NCBI GenBank assembly: GCA_002099365.1
Contig: MSED01000008.1
Span: forward strand, 1,116,001-1,180,000
DNA: 64,000 bases
Reading direction: 5' to 3'
DNA from: Phialophora verrucosa
Lineage: Eukaryota > Ascomycota > Eurotiomycetes > Chaetothyriales > Herpotrichiellaceae
Below, piece after piece: positions 34,281-45,957 of the stretch. How positions within the stretch are numbered: position 1 is the first letter of the stretch; each line of letters starts with the position of its first letter. Made by a program: the position numbers and the translations under genes. The notes below the pieces were generated by a model. That model searched no databases, had not been told where the DNA came from, and saw only the letters and a list, made by a program, of their open reading frames with translations.

Positions 34281-35281
34281 ATGTAAAAATACTTTTCTAC
34301 GAGACGATAGCAATAGAGCTGGCGTTACGGGCAGACATTCCTCATTTCCTCCGTTTTCCGGCCGGGGTTGGTCCAAGACTTGGATTCTTCTTGAAACAAA
34401 ACAGCCAGTACAGATCACGTCCAGAGGCGCACGGCACGGGTGCTGGATGCAGTTTGCAAGCTTGCCGGAATAGTTCGAGGCTGGGATCGAAAGGAGACGT
34501 GAGAAGACTCATTCAAGGAGATGATGAGAAGACTCATTTGAGGTGGTTCTTCCAGACCTAGTTAGCCAGCCCATGCCAGTAATGCGACAAAGATTCAACC
34601 CTAGCATCTTCCTATTCCGACCACTCTTAGTTTCAGACAGCTACCGTGCTCCGTGTCATCTACATCTACATCTACATATACGTCTTCATGAGGGGGAGAT
34701 GGCGCCATTTCATTTGCCGTCAATGACTCACCCCGTAACGCTCACTGACGTTGCCCGCATGATAAATGTACAGTACAGTACTCGGTATTGCCGCTTTCAT
34801 TTTTGGGGGCTGCCGATTTCTTTTCCTTCTCCCGCCCTCTGGACCCAGTCAGGAGTAGTACCGAGTATTAGTGCGCGAGTCCGGCGCTGACCATGTCTCA
34901 TCTTCCATCTTACCCGAAGGGAGGGGCCGAGGTCCAAGGTCCGGGTTTTGGGTCATCATTCTGACTCGTGCTGTGTAGTCTGACAGGGGACAAACGCGAT
35001 CGATCTTTGGATAACATTACTCGCGCAGTGCCGTGTAACCCGGGGGCCAAGGGCAAATAATCCCTTAAGAGGGGAACAAGATCATCTCCGCCTTCCTCTC
35101 CGGCGTGGGCCCCCCATCCGCGACTCCCATCTACTCTCATCTGTCCCATCCCCATCTGCATCTGGCCTATTGTGCCCCATGCAAGTGCAGGTGCCGGTGC
35201 TGGGCGCGCCAATATCCCGAAGATCTCGTCTCCAGCGCGGGCGGCCAGTCAGTTCTCCTACTCGTACGAGTACATAATGAG

Positions 35282-35300
35282 CCGGCTGGCTGGCTGGCTG
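35282..35300. repeat. GGCT tetranucleotide run
   Basis: About four and a half tandem GGCT units, followed by imperfect GATT/GACC units. It is a simple microsatellite in non-coding DNA. Confidence 0.7.
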
Positions 35301-36154
35301 CACTGACCGATTGATTGACCGACGGACTCGACGACTTACTCGTACTTGTCCTGGGGTGCAGCCTTGCTGCGGAGACACCGATTCCCTCCCCGTTCATATG
35401 AGACGCTGAGATGATCTTGTTCGGAGGGAGGAGATGGTAGTTGCCTGCCGCTTGACACGTCGCGATGGGTCATGTGTCGGTCGGTCGGCCCCGGACGGTT
35501 TGACGCCGTGGGATAGTTGTATACGTCGCATTGGAGACATAAGGGAACAGTCTGTATGTATGTAATTTGGCTTGCTATTCGAGGGGACACAGGCTGGCCG
35601 GCTTTCAAGACAATTATCTTCGTATCTGGAGGGATTCGGTTCCCGTGGCAGAGTTAAGCCTAATGGGATACTGAGAAGCTCGGCTTCGACGAGTACGCTT
35701 TCGAGCACGATATACTCAGGAAACGAAGAGAGAGATAGGATGTCGCCCGTACTGTGTCTCCTGCCATGCTACCAAGGTCAAGGTGGAGGTGAAGACGATG
35801 TCGCGAAACCGTGTTAAATGCCACGAACTGAAAGTACAGCGAGGTGCTGGTCATGACTTTACTGCGAGGAGACTCATCTTCTAGCCACAATATACCGATC
35901 CTGCTTGTCCGTCGAGTGGCTTCCATTCGAAGACATCAAGTCGCCGCTCCGTTCCTCCCTTCCGAGGCAAAGTTGAGGTCGACCTGACTCGCGGCGCTGG
36001 GTCATAGATCCGCGGCGCTTTCACTCCGCCATCGCCACTACCCCATCACAAAATACGTGCGTTGCAGTCATGCGAAAGGGTCCTCGTCCCGAGTGTTGGG
36101 TGTGGCGGGCATAGTCGGCATAGGTTCTCCAAGCCTGGGCTCACTGGCAGTCGA

Positions 36155-37426
36155 TCATGTCAGTATATCACCCTCCTGAATCCTGTATATTCCCTCCACG
36201 GCCTCTTTGTCCACGCCTTTCATGGTGTTTAGGCCATTCATGATCTCGCGGGCAAGGATGGTTGAGACGGCTTCTTCAGTCGGTCGAGAAGATGGCTGGG
36301 TCGAACACGGTGATATTGTCTGTGCTGGACCTGGGTGCTTCATCTCCCTCGTCAACCAAGTGACGCTCTTGCCTTCTAGACCGCAGGCCACAATGCGGCT
36401 GAAGCCCCACGATAAATAGCCCCTAGTTCGGGGGTCATAAGACGGTGAGCAGAGTTGACCTGGTGTGAATGTGAAATCATTCATTTGCCGTTGCGTGGGA
36501 GATGATGACGGCAGAGGCCCCAGCGGTGCGTCATACACATTCAACCCAATCCCATGAGAAGTAACACCGCGCGAGACCTGAACGCCGATGGCGCAGATTT
36601 TGCGGTCGCTGGCCTCTGGCTCGCGTGTCGGTCCTGTCTGCTCGGATTCTCCTCCAGAGCTGAGCGCCCAGACCCCAGGATCATTTGTCCGCCCTGTCCT
36701 GACGCCCCATGCCCCGCACGTGCGGATGACGCTCTCCTCCAATAATCTCACCCAACAGCGTGCTGTGATGCCATGGCGCCGAAGATCAACAATGGCGTAC
36801 CCTGTCACCTGTCCTGGGGCATGATAGGTGAGAAGACCGCCCCGAGGAGAGGCGTGGAACGTCGCAAGGCCCTTGGCCGAAAGGAAAGATTGCTGCTCTG
36901 GAGAGATCGGATTAGCTGCCAAGTGGCGCCGCCCAACCGTGTAGGTAGGAGGGGTGCTGAACGTGAGGAGCACAGGGTCTGGTGGACCGATATCATCGTG
37001 TTTGCGATTCCGGAATGCCAGACTCTGATTAGGTATCGAGCTTGACGGTGTAGTGCAGCTTCCACTTCCGGGATTAAGCGACGAGGAGTGTGGTTGGTCA
37101 TGGGATGCCTCTGCGGCATTTGCTTGTAGCCCTGGAGCATCTGCAGTGCGATATGGTGGTCCAGTCAAAACATCTGGTGTTCCCGGGCCCGAGGGGCCTT
37201 CCCTGCCGGTGTGATTTTCCTCGGCTTCGCAGGCATGCGTCTTACACCTCACTCTGCTTCGGGCGTCCCTGTCTTGAGCTGCTGCATTACCATGGCCTGC
37301 CGCTTGTGCTGCTGAAAGCCGCAACAAGTCCTTGTGCTTAAAATGCCTCTCGATGATAGCATTCTGCAAGCGTAGCGAGTGGCTGTACGGTATAAGGCCT
37401 GGGATGTGCAAATGAGCTAAGCGCAT
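36155..37426 (-). CDS. LIP2: Octanoyltransferase LipB/LIP2, lipoate synthesis
   Basis: Single exon, 423 residues. It moves octanoate from acyl carrier protein to lipoyl domains of 2-oxoacid dehydrogenases and the glycine cleavage system in mitochondria. Seen motifs are TYTVGRRH, PRGGLLTYHAPGQVTGY, KICAIGVQVSRGVTSHGIGL with the catalytic Lys, and FSRIVACGLEGKSVTWL carrying the likely catalytic Cys. The family is about 220-280 residues. Here roughly 90 extra residues, polar and Ser/Gly/Pro rich, sit between the first helix (residues 1-35) and the conserved LLTFSTPPTYTVG strand, and another short insert (SGGESEQTGPTREPEASD) lies before the Lys motif. No presequence is obvious at the N-terminus, whose start MRLAHLHIPGLIPYSHSLRL matches the normal family start. 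MCT1 at 13.4 kb acts upstream in this pathway. Confidence 0.92.
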   Translation of the reverse strand: MRLAHLHIPGLIPYSHSLRLQNAIIERHFKHKDLLRLSAAQAAGHGNAAAQDRDARSRVRCKTHACEAEENHTGREGPSGPGTPDVLTGPPYRTADAPGLQANAAEASHDQPHSSSLNPGSGSCTTPSSSIPNQSLAFRNRKHDDIGPPDPVLLTFSTPPTYTVGRRHLAANPISPEQQSFLSAKGLATFHASPRGGLLTYHAPGQVTGYAIVDLRRHGITARCWVRLLEESVIRTCGAWGVRTGRTNDPGVWALSSGGESEQTGPTREPEASDRKICAIGVQVSRGVTSHGIGLNVYDAPLGPLPSSSPTQRQMNDFTFTPGQLCSPSYDPRTRGYLSWGFSRIVACGLEGKSVTWLTREMKHPGPAQTISPCSTQPSSRPTEEAVSTILAREIMNGLNTMKGVDKEAVEGIYRIQEGDILT

Positions 37427-39089
37427 GACGCTGCATCACTGGTGTCCCAGTAGCTAAGGTCCCGAAGCGGGCCCGAGGTCGTTGTCGATCCAGGAGTCGA
37501 GTGGATGGCTGCACTAGTGCGAAGGTAGTTGTCCGGCTCTCGGGTGGCGATTGTGCGAGATGTGGCGTGCATGGAAGCCCAAAGCTCCTTACCGTATCGA
37601 AGCAAACGACGAGGGATCGAAATGGCGGCTCACGGATCTCTTCCAGAGTGGTCCATATCACAGCTCCGCGGCACCTGAAAGGGTCTGAAGTCCTGAAGCT
37701 GCCCGAGCAAAAGGAGCCTTGCAAGGCAGGGGGCGAGCTACTGCAATGGCCAGATAGGGCAAGGGTGTTAGCAGGGTGGATCGAATTCTCTCCTGGGAAC
37801 GAGGACGTCAAAGCACAAGAGGCTGGAAGTGGAAAGTTGTGCTCACACGCTTGTACCTTGCATGGCTGCTGATGTCGGGCTGATTAAGCCTCGTCGGAAT
37901 ACCTGCCCTACGACGCCGAGGATGATTTGGCCCCGACGAGGCTGACGCTAGGCACGGCAAGGCTGCGTGCCCAGCATTCTGGCGCTCCGATCCCCGATCT
38001 CCTCCCAAGACAAGCCATCATACATACGGAGTTTTGTCCACTACCAGGTTGGGGCTGGAGTGCACGGCCTGGAGGTCGGGTATACGGGGGCCACCAGCGC
38101 TTTGTCGATGCCTGCAGTCTTTCAGTCTCGGGGACGCATGGCAATGGCGTGTATCATTCAAAACCGTGTGACAGTAAGCGGGCCTGGTGCGCACATGTTT
38201 CTCAAATCCACACCGTTCGATCCGAGGCACGAATGAACCCTAGAGGTCACCACCACCGAGGCTCCACGTGTCGAGCTGGTAGAGTACGTACGCCGACTTC
38301 GAAGCCGACTCTTTCCTGCTGCCGTTGTTATCGTTCGCAGTGCGCAGGCCTGCATCTCACTAAAGCAAAATCCATGCCGCCCGTCCTGCTAGACCAGAAT
38401 AGGTATTTGTACACATGCAGAACGCCTCGAGCCGGGCATTGGGATTTCTTGCACACACCCCTGGTCGTTAGGTAATTAACAGACACTTTCGGATAGTGGA
38501 ACTGCCTATTTTATCCTGCAACAGAGGAGGCTGCTCGATCCATGCGCTCTGCTGCTATCTTTCCCCAGTCGCAAGCGCCACCATGAGAGCCTCGTGGTCG
38601 CAGACTGGAGCTTGCACTATCCCAATAGCCCGGGAGTAGACGGACAGTCGTCGAATGACCATGCTTGCATTGCTTAAATTCCAGCAAACAGAGCAGGGAT
38701 TCTGGCATACGGCTGCGGCAGACGTCAGCTGCCGTCCTGGGACCAAGGTGAGTCCCGCAGGAAATAGTCTGATCACTCTGTGCCACCTTGAACCCGTCTG
38801 AGACGATCAGCCCTCCATGCCGCCTTCCGTTGGACTCTTGATTATATCTAGACCATGATTATCGCACCCCGTGCCTGCTCCGTCGAAGCGGCGAGTACAT
38901 ATTTGAATTCCTTGCAACCCCTCGCCGCTCAATTCTGCAGATTCGGCAAAAGGGGCGACACGACCTGGTGGCTGGAAGCTATACGCCAGAGACGCATCCT
39001 CGTCATCGTCACCGTCATCGTCATCGACCTCGACACCGCATCATCCACCGAAAGGCGCCAGCCAGAATCCTGCCTCCTCATCCGCCACC
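37427..39089. other. Intergenic, no supported gene
   Basis: About 1.7 kb. Frames on both strands at about 37501-38475 are long but lack motifs and look like chance frames. The last 100 bases hold repeated CGTCATCGTCAT strings just before the short split gene, probably in its leader. Confidence 0.45.
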
Positions 39090-39366
39090 ATGAGCGCCTC
39101 GCACGGCTCCACCTCTACCCGTGAGACACCGATCGAGCCCAAGACGGTCGACACAACCGCTTACTGGGACACCCGCCGACTCGATCAGAAAGACACCCCT
39201 CAGGCGCTGCTCGATGTAAGCACTGTCCCCCGATAAATCCCTCATTTGCTATTTCCCCCTTTCAGTGTTTGCTGATTTGGAGCAGTACACAGCCTACCTA
39301 GGCCGCTGTATCGCCGGTGCCGACAGCAAGCCGACCACTTCCCCTCAAGGAAGCAAGCGCAAGTGA
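39090..39366 (+). CDS. Small split gene, 68-residue protein of unknown function
   Basis: Two exons (39090-39215 and 39286-39366) joined in phase by a GTAAGC donor and a GCAG acceptor with a 70-nt intron. The start sits in the context CCACCATGAGC, close to a strong initiator. The protein begins MSASHGSTSTRETPIEPK, continues with DTTAYWDTRRLDQKDT, and after the join has YTAYLGRCIAG before a Lys/Ser-rich tail ending GSKRK. There is no leader peptide and no transmembrane helix. I do not recognise the family. The compact Trp/Tyr centre and the clean splice favour a real gene. It could be a small conserved ascomycete protein. Confidence 0.6.
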
Positions 39367-39697
39367 CGGCGCGTGTGTATGTAGTCCCAAGGTCAGGTCC
39401 CCCATGTCCAGGACCTGGAGCCCGCCATAGCGCCTGCCCAGTGGCTCACAAACGTGCCAAAGTTTGGCTAAGGGATGAGGAGGCGTCTGGACCTGGCTCT
39501 GGCTCGCAGGAGCACATTGACTAGGTAATGAACTGCCGCATTCAAAACGAAAGAGAAAAAGTCCGAGGCGCACGTGTCCCGGCAGCTGGCCTTTTGCCGG
39601 ATCGGGGTTGATGAATCAAATAACAACTTTGTCGCATGTCGGAGGAAGTAAAGGTCATGCTTGTTCAGGCCAGGTTCAATTTGGGTATAGTGCTCCT
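39367..39697. other. Convergent 3' interval
   Basis: Space between the ends of the small split gene and the convergent membrane-protein gene. No gene is supported. Confidence 0.5.
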
Positions 39698-41977
39698 TTA
39701 GAAGTATTGCGCTGCATCGAAGTCTCGATATCGTCTCCGCAAGCCGGATTGTACTTCGGACTTGTCGGCAGGCTGACCACCCTCGCTTCCGCCGTTATAC
39801 CATCCTTCTCGGAACGGACGCTCTTCCCTCAGAAGGTCCCGCCCTCGGTCGAACACATCAACGTGCATCAAGCTTGCTCCATCCGGCTCCACGCTCTGTC
39901 GCCAGCCATATGCCACCTGGGGATTCTCAAGGAGGGCCACGATTTCATCACCACGCAACAGGCAGCCCCGGTCGCCCAATTGGCTCAAGAAGGTGTGATA
40001 CACCTTGGCGATGGCTAGGTGGCTGTCGTCCTTGATGATTGCTTTGTTCGCCCAGAGGATGACGGCACCGAGTGTCAGGAAGTGGATGAACGGGATCACT
40101 CCCAGGATTGCACCCGCATATTTCCACTTCACCTTCAGCACTTGGGCCACAAACGGCTGCTCGTCACTGGTCACGTTCTTCCTGTACATGAGATTCGAGC
40201 CATCCATGATCGCGATCGCCCCCATCGTGAACTCTGAGATAAGACGAGCCATGTCGGTTTCGATCGGTTGGCCGCCAAAGCTTATCCGGGACGAGTTTGT
40301 GTAGACCGCATATTCCGCTGTGCCATTGAAAACAGGAGGCAGATCGCTCCATCCCAGGCTTCCAGCCAACATCCTTCCCACAATGTTGTAGGTCAAGAAG
40401 TCACTGCTCAGGTCGGGGGTTTTGTCATCTCCTACTTGAGGCACCGTGTTGTTGCAGACAAAGTAAGTGCCTTCCGGAATTGTGTAGCCCATGTCGTCTT
40501 CAGACTCGCCGGGCAATGTCGCTGCTTGGAAAGTCTGCATGTCGACGCATCGTTCCCCGCAGGTCGAGTTGAGCATGGACATCGCTATGAGACCGCCCGG
40601 TCCAGCCAAGGTTGGCATGGTTTGGTTGACGTCGTGCTCGCCGTCGTTATAGACGATGTACGAGAGGTTGCCATACTGCCCTTCCTTCACAATATAGCCC
40701 GTGCAATATGCTTGAGACTCGATCCACCGGCTAGAAATAATCACTCGGGTGTTGTCATTAGCATTCTGGTCCTGAAAATAGTAGAGCGTGAATCCGGCAA
40801 AGTCGGAGAAGTAGCTTTGCACATACTCCAGCGCAATGCTGAAGTCCAACGGGTCAATGACCACGCCTCGAATTCCCCATTCCTGGACTTGAGCTAGGTC
40901 GTATGCATAAGTCCCTGTAGACAGTGCATTCAAGTCCACTATGCTGACATTGCCCGTCCGAGTGAACAAGGTCGAAGTTGAATCATCCAAATTGTAATTC
41001 AGGCCGATAATACCGACCAGAACAGTGACCGCCAAGTCTAGTCCATTGTCAGCTGTGAATGGTGGGATGAGGGTAAGGAAGGATGAAAGCTAAGATGGTC
41101 CTAGCTCAACGACCCAGTTTCACAGGATCACTTACGGACAAGTAGCCATGCAAAACAGATGGCCTGTGTTCTGGATGGCAAGAACTTAACTCTGCTGTTG
41201 CGCGCTTTCCACAGGAGCTTCATCACGTTCATCAAGCTGTCGCAACCCATGACGAGGTCGAAAGTCTCGAGTGGCCGATAACATATGGCCAAGATTCGCC
41301 ATCTCAACAACTTTGCGTAACTTCGTAATGAGGCCGCCAGGTTCACACCCAGCAGGAGGGAGACGCCTGTTGTCAAGGCATTGAAAACTCTGCGCTCGGG
41401 CACGCTAATTCGGTCCTTTGCGGCATATGTGTAGAGGATACCGAAGTAAGCCAGACAAAGGGCGACCGTGTTGAAGAATTCACCGATCGTCAATCGCCAT
41501 AGACGGTGGCGTTGCTTTTTTCGGCTATACTGTCGTAGGGTGTTTGGATCCGGACCACTCTTCTCTAATAGTTCGTGTAGTGACGGGGTGAAAGAACTTT
41601 GCAGGCGTTGCTTCCAAACGCTCAGAGACGAGTGCCTCCTTCCGTCGGGCAACTGCTCCAAAGGCGGCTCCTGCGCCTGCGGCAGGGGTTCGGAATTTGA
41701 GTCTTTGTCTAAGTCAGCCGACTGAAGTGCGCAATGTGACCAAGTTCTTACGGGAAACAGGTTGGACGGCGGTGCTGATAGAGGGCTCTTCAGTGTCTGC
41801 TCTTGTAGGAGGAGAAGGGGGCGGGGAAATCTCGATCGAAGGAACATGTGTCAATTCCGCGATGCTCGAAGGATTCTGGTCGAAAATCTCGTGTTCATGG
41901 GCGCGACTTGGCACATCGGAATCCTCCTCGTCTCTAGTTGAGACGCGGATATAGTTTGGTGGTGCTTGGGCTGCCAT
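39698..41977 (-). CDS. Large multi-pass membrane protein with ectodomain, function unknown
   Basis: Three exons (41977-41752, 41708-41136, 41037-39698) give about 712 residues. The N-terminus (MAAQAPPNYIRVSTRDEEDS) is a polar tail of about 160 residues. Hydrophobic helices follow at FFNTVALCLAYFGILYTYAA, a region with TTGVSLLLGVNLAASL, and FAWLLVHLAVTVLVGIIGL, the last created by the second splice. A long part with N-glycosylation sequons (NLS, NQT, NST, NNT, NGT, NSS) is presumably extracytoplasmic, and one more helix (AGAILGVIPFIHFLTLGAVILWA) precedes a cytoplasmic tail with GDRGCLLRGDEIVALL. This layout is common in ascomycete membrane proteins of unknown function, and the gene at 54.5 kb has the same plan. 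The start was chosen at the second Met, where similarity-like composition begins; an in-frame Met at 42040 is possible. Confidence 0.75.
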
Positions 41978-43743
41978 ATCTACACGGATGTAACCAGCGT
42001 TACCCGTGCACTCTTGCCAGCGTTGACACCTCTCCCGCATATGAAGCGCAGCAGAGCCCCAACAGCTATTATACTCTGGAGAGCACTGTTCTGCCTTGAC
42101 TCCACATGCTCCAGACTATCGTTCACCACTCGAGACGAAGCCATGCCTGGTTGCGAACCCGAATATCCTACCTATCAGAGGAACGTCGATCGCGGAATAG
42201 GTGCAGTAGTGGCGACGTGATTGAAGGGGTGGTGCGGGAATGGACCGGGGCGAACGAAGTCGACCCATGCCTAAGGGCCGTTTCAGATCGAGCTTAGAAT
42301 TCTTGGGGGCCTTAAAATCTGCTGACAACCCTGCGAGATCGAGGTGGTAGTCAACACATCATCGACGCCACACGGCCCTGACTATACGATCTCCGACGAG
42401 AGAAGGGAGATCGACAGCAGCCTATGGTGAAATTTGCGGTGTTAAACATTTGGTGTTGATACGGAGAGCCGGGGCCAAGATTGCCTTTTTGTGCACTTTC
42501 CCCCAGCAGTTCGGACGCATTTTGCCTGACTAGTGCGCGACGTCTCAGACCTGAACACAATTGTGAAACTGTGACAATGAAGGACGCCCGCAAGCCCACA
42601 CACACACTATGAAGGCACAAGTCGTGCAGACGCACCAGGAAACAAGCACTGAGGCCGGTCATGGCGTAGCTTAGTACATGCGGGTTATTAATCATCGGGG
42701 GGTTCGAAAGAAGGACAGCTGCCGAGCGTGTGACATGTCTGTAAATGTGGCAACTGGGAGAACCCATGCCAAAAGAAAAGGCTCTGGGATTACCGGGAGC
42801 AAAAGGCACCAGGACCCAGGCTCGTGACAGGGGTTGACAGTTTGATTTCTGAGCACTAACCCGATCATAGAAATCACTTCTTTTCCGGGTCCATGTTATT
42901 GAGTAACAGTATGTGGTTCCGGCGGATAAGGTTCGTGACTACCGAGTATTTGCAGACGACAAGAATAGAGAGCCTCATTCAAGTCTGCTAACAGTGAGAG
43001 AGTTGTAAAAGGTATGTGGAGGCCAACACGATGCCGATACAATGTAGTGCTCTGTATTCGGCTCGATGCCAAGAAAGGCCGCCCAGGTCGTGAGTAAATT
43101 GAAAGATACGAGTATTCGCGCCGTTTGCCACGTCCATTTTGCCACATCTAGATCCAGCTGGCCGGGTACGATCCTTGTCCTTGCTGCAAGTGACGCGAGG
43201 GCGAGGGAGCTCATGGGAACACATCCTCCAGGGATCGATATCTGCCTTTTCCGAGCATTGCCGCCTGATAGCCGAGTGCCATGCTGCAGATGCCTCCATC
43301 GCCAGAAAGACCAACAGTTGCCACCAAAGGTCCATCCCACAACCAAATCTGCTGTCTCCACTCAAGGTAACGATGGGGCCACGCTCATGGTGTTAGACTG
43401 CATATGGCATAGAAATTCCAAGAGCTCGACCAAGTCCACCTGGAGCTCTTCCCAGCAGATGCGGCCGGCAGGTTCTGGCGTTGTGCGTTCACAGGTGTCG
43501 TCTTCGGGACCTGCTTCAACAAGTGACTCGTAGTAAAGCCGCGGCCCATGCGCTTGTCTCGTCCAGACCCCTTGGAGTAGATGACCGGTTCTGTTCAATC
43601 GGCCCCCGCCACATAGTCGAAAGTCAGAGACACATCCGAGAACGCGCGTCACCACGACGCGACCTCGTCTACGCCAGGAGCTGAGATGAGCCATTCTCTC
43701 CGGAAAGTCGCGCCTGCACACTTGAGGATGCTGTATGTGACCT
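41978..43743. other. Intergenic, coding status unclear at 43.0-43.7 kb
   Basis: Positions about 42975-43740 are open in several frames on both strands. Frames such as LTTWAAFLGIEPNTEHYI on the minus strand look mildly protein-like, but no frame has a start, splice chain and family match together. The remainder (41978-42970) shows nothing. Confidence 0.35.
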
Positions 43744-44190
43744 TCAGCCCTTCTGCTTGTCACCAACAGGACTGGTTGTCTTCTCAATCGTCTGATCCGC
43801 CTCCGCCTTCTCGAGGGTGAAGCCAAGATTTGACCACTCGTCTTTGGCCATAAGGCCTTTCTCCATACGGCATCCCAAGTACTCCTTTGCGAGTAGTCTG
43901 CATTCCTCGTTGTTCTTTCCAGGCGGATTCTGTCTTCTCAAACAGCGCAGGTAGGAAGAGATGATGTACTTGCATTCCGCATCGTGATCGAGGGGGAAAG
44001 AGCCGCGTTCAGGAGGTGTTGGCTTATAATTCGACGCGCCACCTGCAAGCGAGTCAAAACATGCCGGGCTTTCAACAAAAGGCGACGAAGAACAATGACG
44101 ATGGGGATGACAAGGCAATGCCTCAAATAGCGCACGTCCGATCTTCGCGGATCAGGATGGCTTACCTCCTGGAGCCCCAAATCCAGACAT
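43744..44190 (-). CDS. COX19: Cox19, cytochrome c oxidase assembly CX9C protein
   Basis: Two exons (44190-44166 and 44042-43744) give about 107 residues. The 25-nt first exon encodes MSGFGAPG, and the join yields MSGFGAPGGASNYKPTPPER, the normal Cox19 start. The twin CX9C motifs are CKYIISSYLRC and CRLLAKEYLGC, followed by RMEKGLMAKDEWSNLGF, all diagnostic. Cox19 is imported into the intermembrane space by Mia40, where the two disulphides form, and it works with Cox11 in copper delivery to cytochrome c oxidase. The gene's donor (GTAAGCC) and acceptor (CTTGCAG) are good. The tail after GF is polar and variable. Confidence 0.93.
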
Positions 44191-45957
44191 GAGATCTCAA
44201 GAACTGACAGACAGAGAGTCTACTTCCAGATGTTAAACATTCAAGGTCAACTGCATTGCAAGAGAAGAGTGTAGTCGTGCGTGTCGAAAATGAATTCAAG
44301 CCGATGCAGCTCCACAAGTCAGTCACGTGGCAAGACTACGGTAACCATCTCTACTGGGTATGGCTAAGTGAAACAGCTTGAAGGGATATTGGGTCTTGAT
44401 TGAGAGCCCGCTTTCTTATTCGAACGCTCGTACGACATCAATCAGCTACCGAGGGACAGGATACTAAGCTATGTGCCAGAGGCGGATGCACCACATTTCT
44501 CGCACATCGCCGTGGATTATCATTTCTCGAACGCATCTCGTGAGTCCACGCTTCTCGACCAAAGGCACTACAGTGCTGTTAGAAACAGTGATCGAAGTAG
44601 TAGACGGGCATCGCCGGAGTCGAAAGGCAATCAACAATATCAGTTCTCCAAGGTGATGTATGTTCCACATGAGGATTCAGCAAGAACACAGCGAAAATAC
44701 ATGAGATCATCAGAGCGGTGGATGTACGAAAAGAGCGTTTGCATACCTTCTCTTGGAAAAATGTCCCTCAGAACCGGATTTACCTGTCGGTAGATGTGGT
44801 CAGCGAAGGTCCTGGCAACCAACATCGACTCCAACACGTGTCACGAAACATCTATTTCAGGCTGTTAGCGAATCGTCAGCAAAAGACCTTGACGCCGAGA
44901 GGCGGACATACCTCATTAAATCAGAATTTTCAGTGTAATACGTTCATTTCCAAGCAAAAGCTCGGTTCAAACAGTGTGAATAGTGTTCATCATAAGATGC
45001 AATAAGGGAGAGGGCCGAATCTCGGATATTTACCTAAGGCATCACCGTCAGTAAAGTTCCTACACTACACAAATGTTCATCGAATCTTTCTTGAGCGGTC
45101 CATCAGCTGACGAGTTCTCAACAAGTGTCACAGCCGCCAACACATCCACAAGATTGTACGTCTTGTTTTGACAGATGAATGGCACTGCGCACGCAGTCTG
45201 TCCGCCCGTTCGTTCAAATCTTCGTCATGGTAGAAAAGGAAGGAAAATAAGGAGGGTAGGCTTGGATGGTACCTGCAGAGAATCCAGTCAGTTTCACAGT
45301 TGCTCCAAACAACGTGCTAGGAAGTCAAGGGACGAAAGAGACGGTCAGACAAGGCTGAAACTTGTAGGAGACAGATTCCACATGGTAATTTAAGTCTGAG
45401 GAATGCCTTTCGTGTCATAGAGTCATCACTGAATGGGTGGGAGAGGAACTGAAAGTGACTAAGACGGGAGTCCGTACCTTTTGATGAATCATCGTGCGGG
45501 CGCCCCATGGGCACCATTGATGCTAGCAGCGATCCCTAGTCTGGAATACAAGTCAGTGTCTCTCCCCTCTAGTGCGTGACTGAAAGCAAATGTGGACGAG
45601 ATGGTCAGCGTAATTCTAGAGTTATGTTGATCCTCAGAGAAAGTTCTCGGAGTTGGATTGCATGTGTTCATCATTCCAGAAGGTGAAAGCCGAAGAATAC
45701 TCACCATAGCAATAGCAAGTCTGCGTCGATACGCCATATCAAGAGCGCTTCAAGTTAACAAAAGTCCGATAAATTGCAGAGGACGAGCTTTCAAATTTGG
45801 AGAAACTCGAAAATCATTCCTCCGCGACGCCAAGCCGAATGACACTAGCAACACTCGCACATCGCTACGGCGAAGTATCAGTCGCTTGGATGCAACTCTC
45901 AGGCAATATGTTTTCTCTCTCATACTCCTGTGACCACATTATGCCAGCTGCAGCAAG
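44191..45957. other. Unresolved interval with coding-like fragments
   Basis: No complete gene could be built. On the plus strand 44402-44657 is open and protein-like (LFERSYDINQLPRDRILSYV) but has no start. On the minus strand a 33-nt start exon is possible at 45737-45705 (MAYRRRLAIAM with a GTGAGT donor), and further pieces look coding: TYNLVDVLAAVTLVENSSAD at about 45155-45065 and DIFPREGMQTLFSYIHRSDD at about 44775-44715. A multi-exon minus-strand gene, divergent from the RPP40-like gene, is my best guess. The phases of the internal exons did not close, so I do not call it. Confidence 0.35.

Larger units (their letters stand above)
33832..36154. other. Intergenic with a 36-base tandem repeat and microsatellites
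   Basis: About 2.3 kb with no supported gene. It holds a two-copy 36-base tandem repeat at 34201-34280, a short CATCTA run at about 34659-34676, and a GGCT run at 35282-35300. Frames at about 33959-34561 include the tandem repeat and show no domain. Confidence 0.5.

Noticed and set aside
37927..38475. 182-codon plus-strand frame
   Set aside because: No family pattern; overlapping frames on both strands are equally open.
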